DNA from: Tridacna crocea
Lineage: Eukaryota > Mollusca > Bivalvia > Cardiida > Cardiidae
Assembly: GCA_943736015.1 (NCBI GenBank)
Contig: OX031064.1
Span: forward strand, 33,355,361 to 33,419,360
DNA: 64,000 nucleotides
Direction of reading: 5' to 3'
Made by a program: the position numbers and the translations under genes. Numbering within the stretch: the first letter of the stretch is position 1; every line of letters starts with the position of its first letter. Positions 63,836 to 64,000 of the stretch are shown one piece after another. The notes under the pieces were generated by a model. The model was not told the origin of the DNA, did not search any database, and saw only the letters and a list, made by a program, of their open reading frames with translations.

Positions 63836-64000
63836 GTTCAAAAGTTTAATTTCCCTTTGTCGCATAGTCTAGTGTTTCATGACATGGGGAAAAAACTTTA
63901 GGAAAAAAACATAAATTGGAAAATGCTACTACATATATACTGTTTACAAGCTTTTTTTTTTTTCTATTTTACCCATGAAGTTCTCTACAATTTACACAAG

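Overview
This is a eukaryotic, intron-containing, very repeat-rich genomic window from an animal, most probably a bivalve mollusc. The clues are a C-type-lectin/mucin membrane protein with a C-terminal module of a kind I associate with molluscs, a rhodopsin-class receptor split by one 4.6-kb intron, tRNA-derived SINEs with AATC-type tails, and dense palindromic MITEs. One MITE family (ends AAAGGGGCATTCGGACA, core GCCTGCGCGGACTGCGCAGGC) is of a type I associate with dreissenid mussels. That species-level guess is from memory only.

Genes, all on the + strand: (1) 501-727, the last coding exon of a galactocerebrosidase (GALC)-like gene that enters from the left edge. (2) 19046-24912, a complete two-exon class A GPCR (405 aa) with a GPR21/GPR52-like seventh helix. 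(3) 50878-57455, four phase-compatible exons of a type I membrane protein: C-type lectin domain (two exons), Cys-rich domain, then a long Thr/Ser mucin stalk, transmembrane helix and short tail. Its signal-peptide exon was not found. A weak exon candidate lies at 3332-3469. Nothing in the window shows these genes working together; they look like neighbours in a gene-poor, transposon-rich region.

Repeats: most of the rest is structured repeat. Names used below: F1, ~230-bp MITE with TTAA ends, terminal repeat TTAACCCATTACCACAC and a ~45-bp-armed central hairpin (more than 40 copies or fragments). F2, ~210-bp element, also bounded by TTAACCCTT, with hairpin core GATCAGACTGCACAGAACG. F3, ~250-bp MITE with ~35-bp terminal inverted repeats and two inner hairpins. 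F4, ~700-bp foldback beginning CATTATCTCCCGCTAGATGG. F5, ~1.1-kb foldback. F6, foldback centred on GTGCCTTATGGCAC. F7, ~200-bp near-perfect palindrome.

Larger structures are a 4.4-kb inverted-repeat-bounded element (1565-6001), a 2.6-kb inverted-repeat element (11314-13923), a 40-bp satellite (28088-30326), a 47-bp satellite (44695-45895), a ~120-bp tandem repeat (33845-34275), a 15-bp GGCC-rich array (60898-61240), and long microsatellites near 15.7, 32.2, 36.4, 36.9 and 62.8 kb. Repeat boundaries were read by eye, so single-base precision holds only where a terminal TTAA or a splice site was checked.
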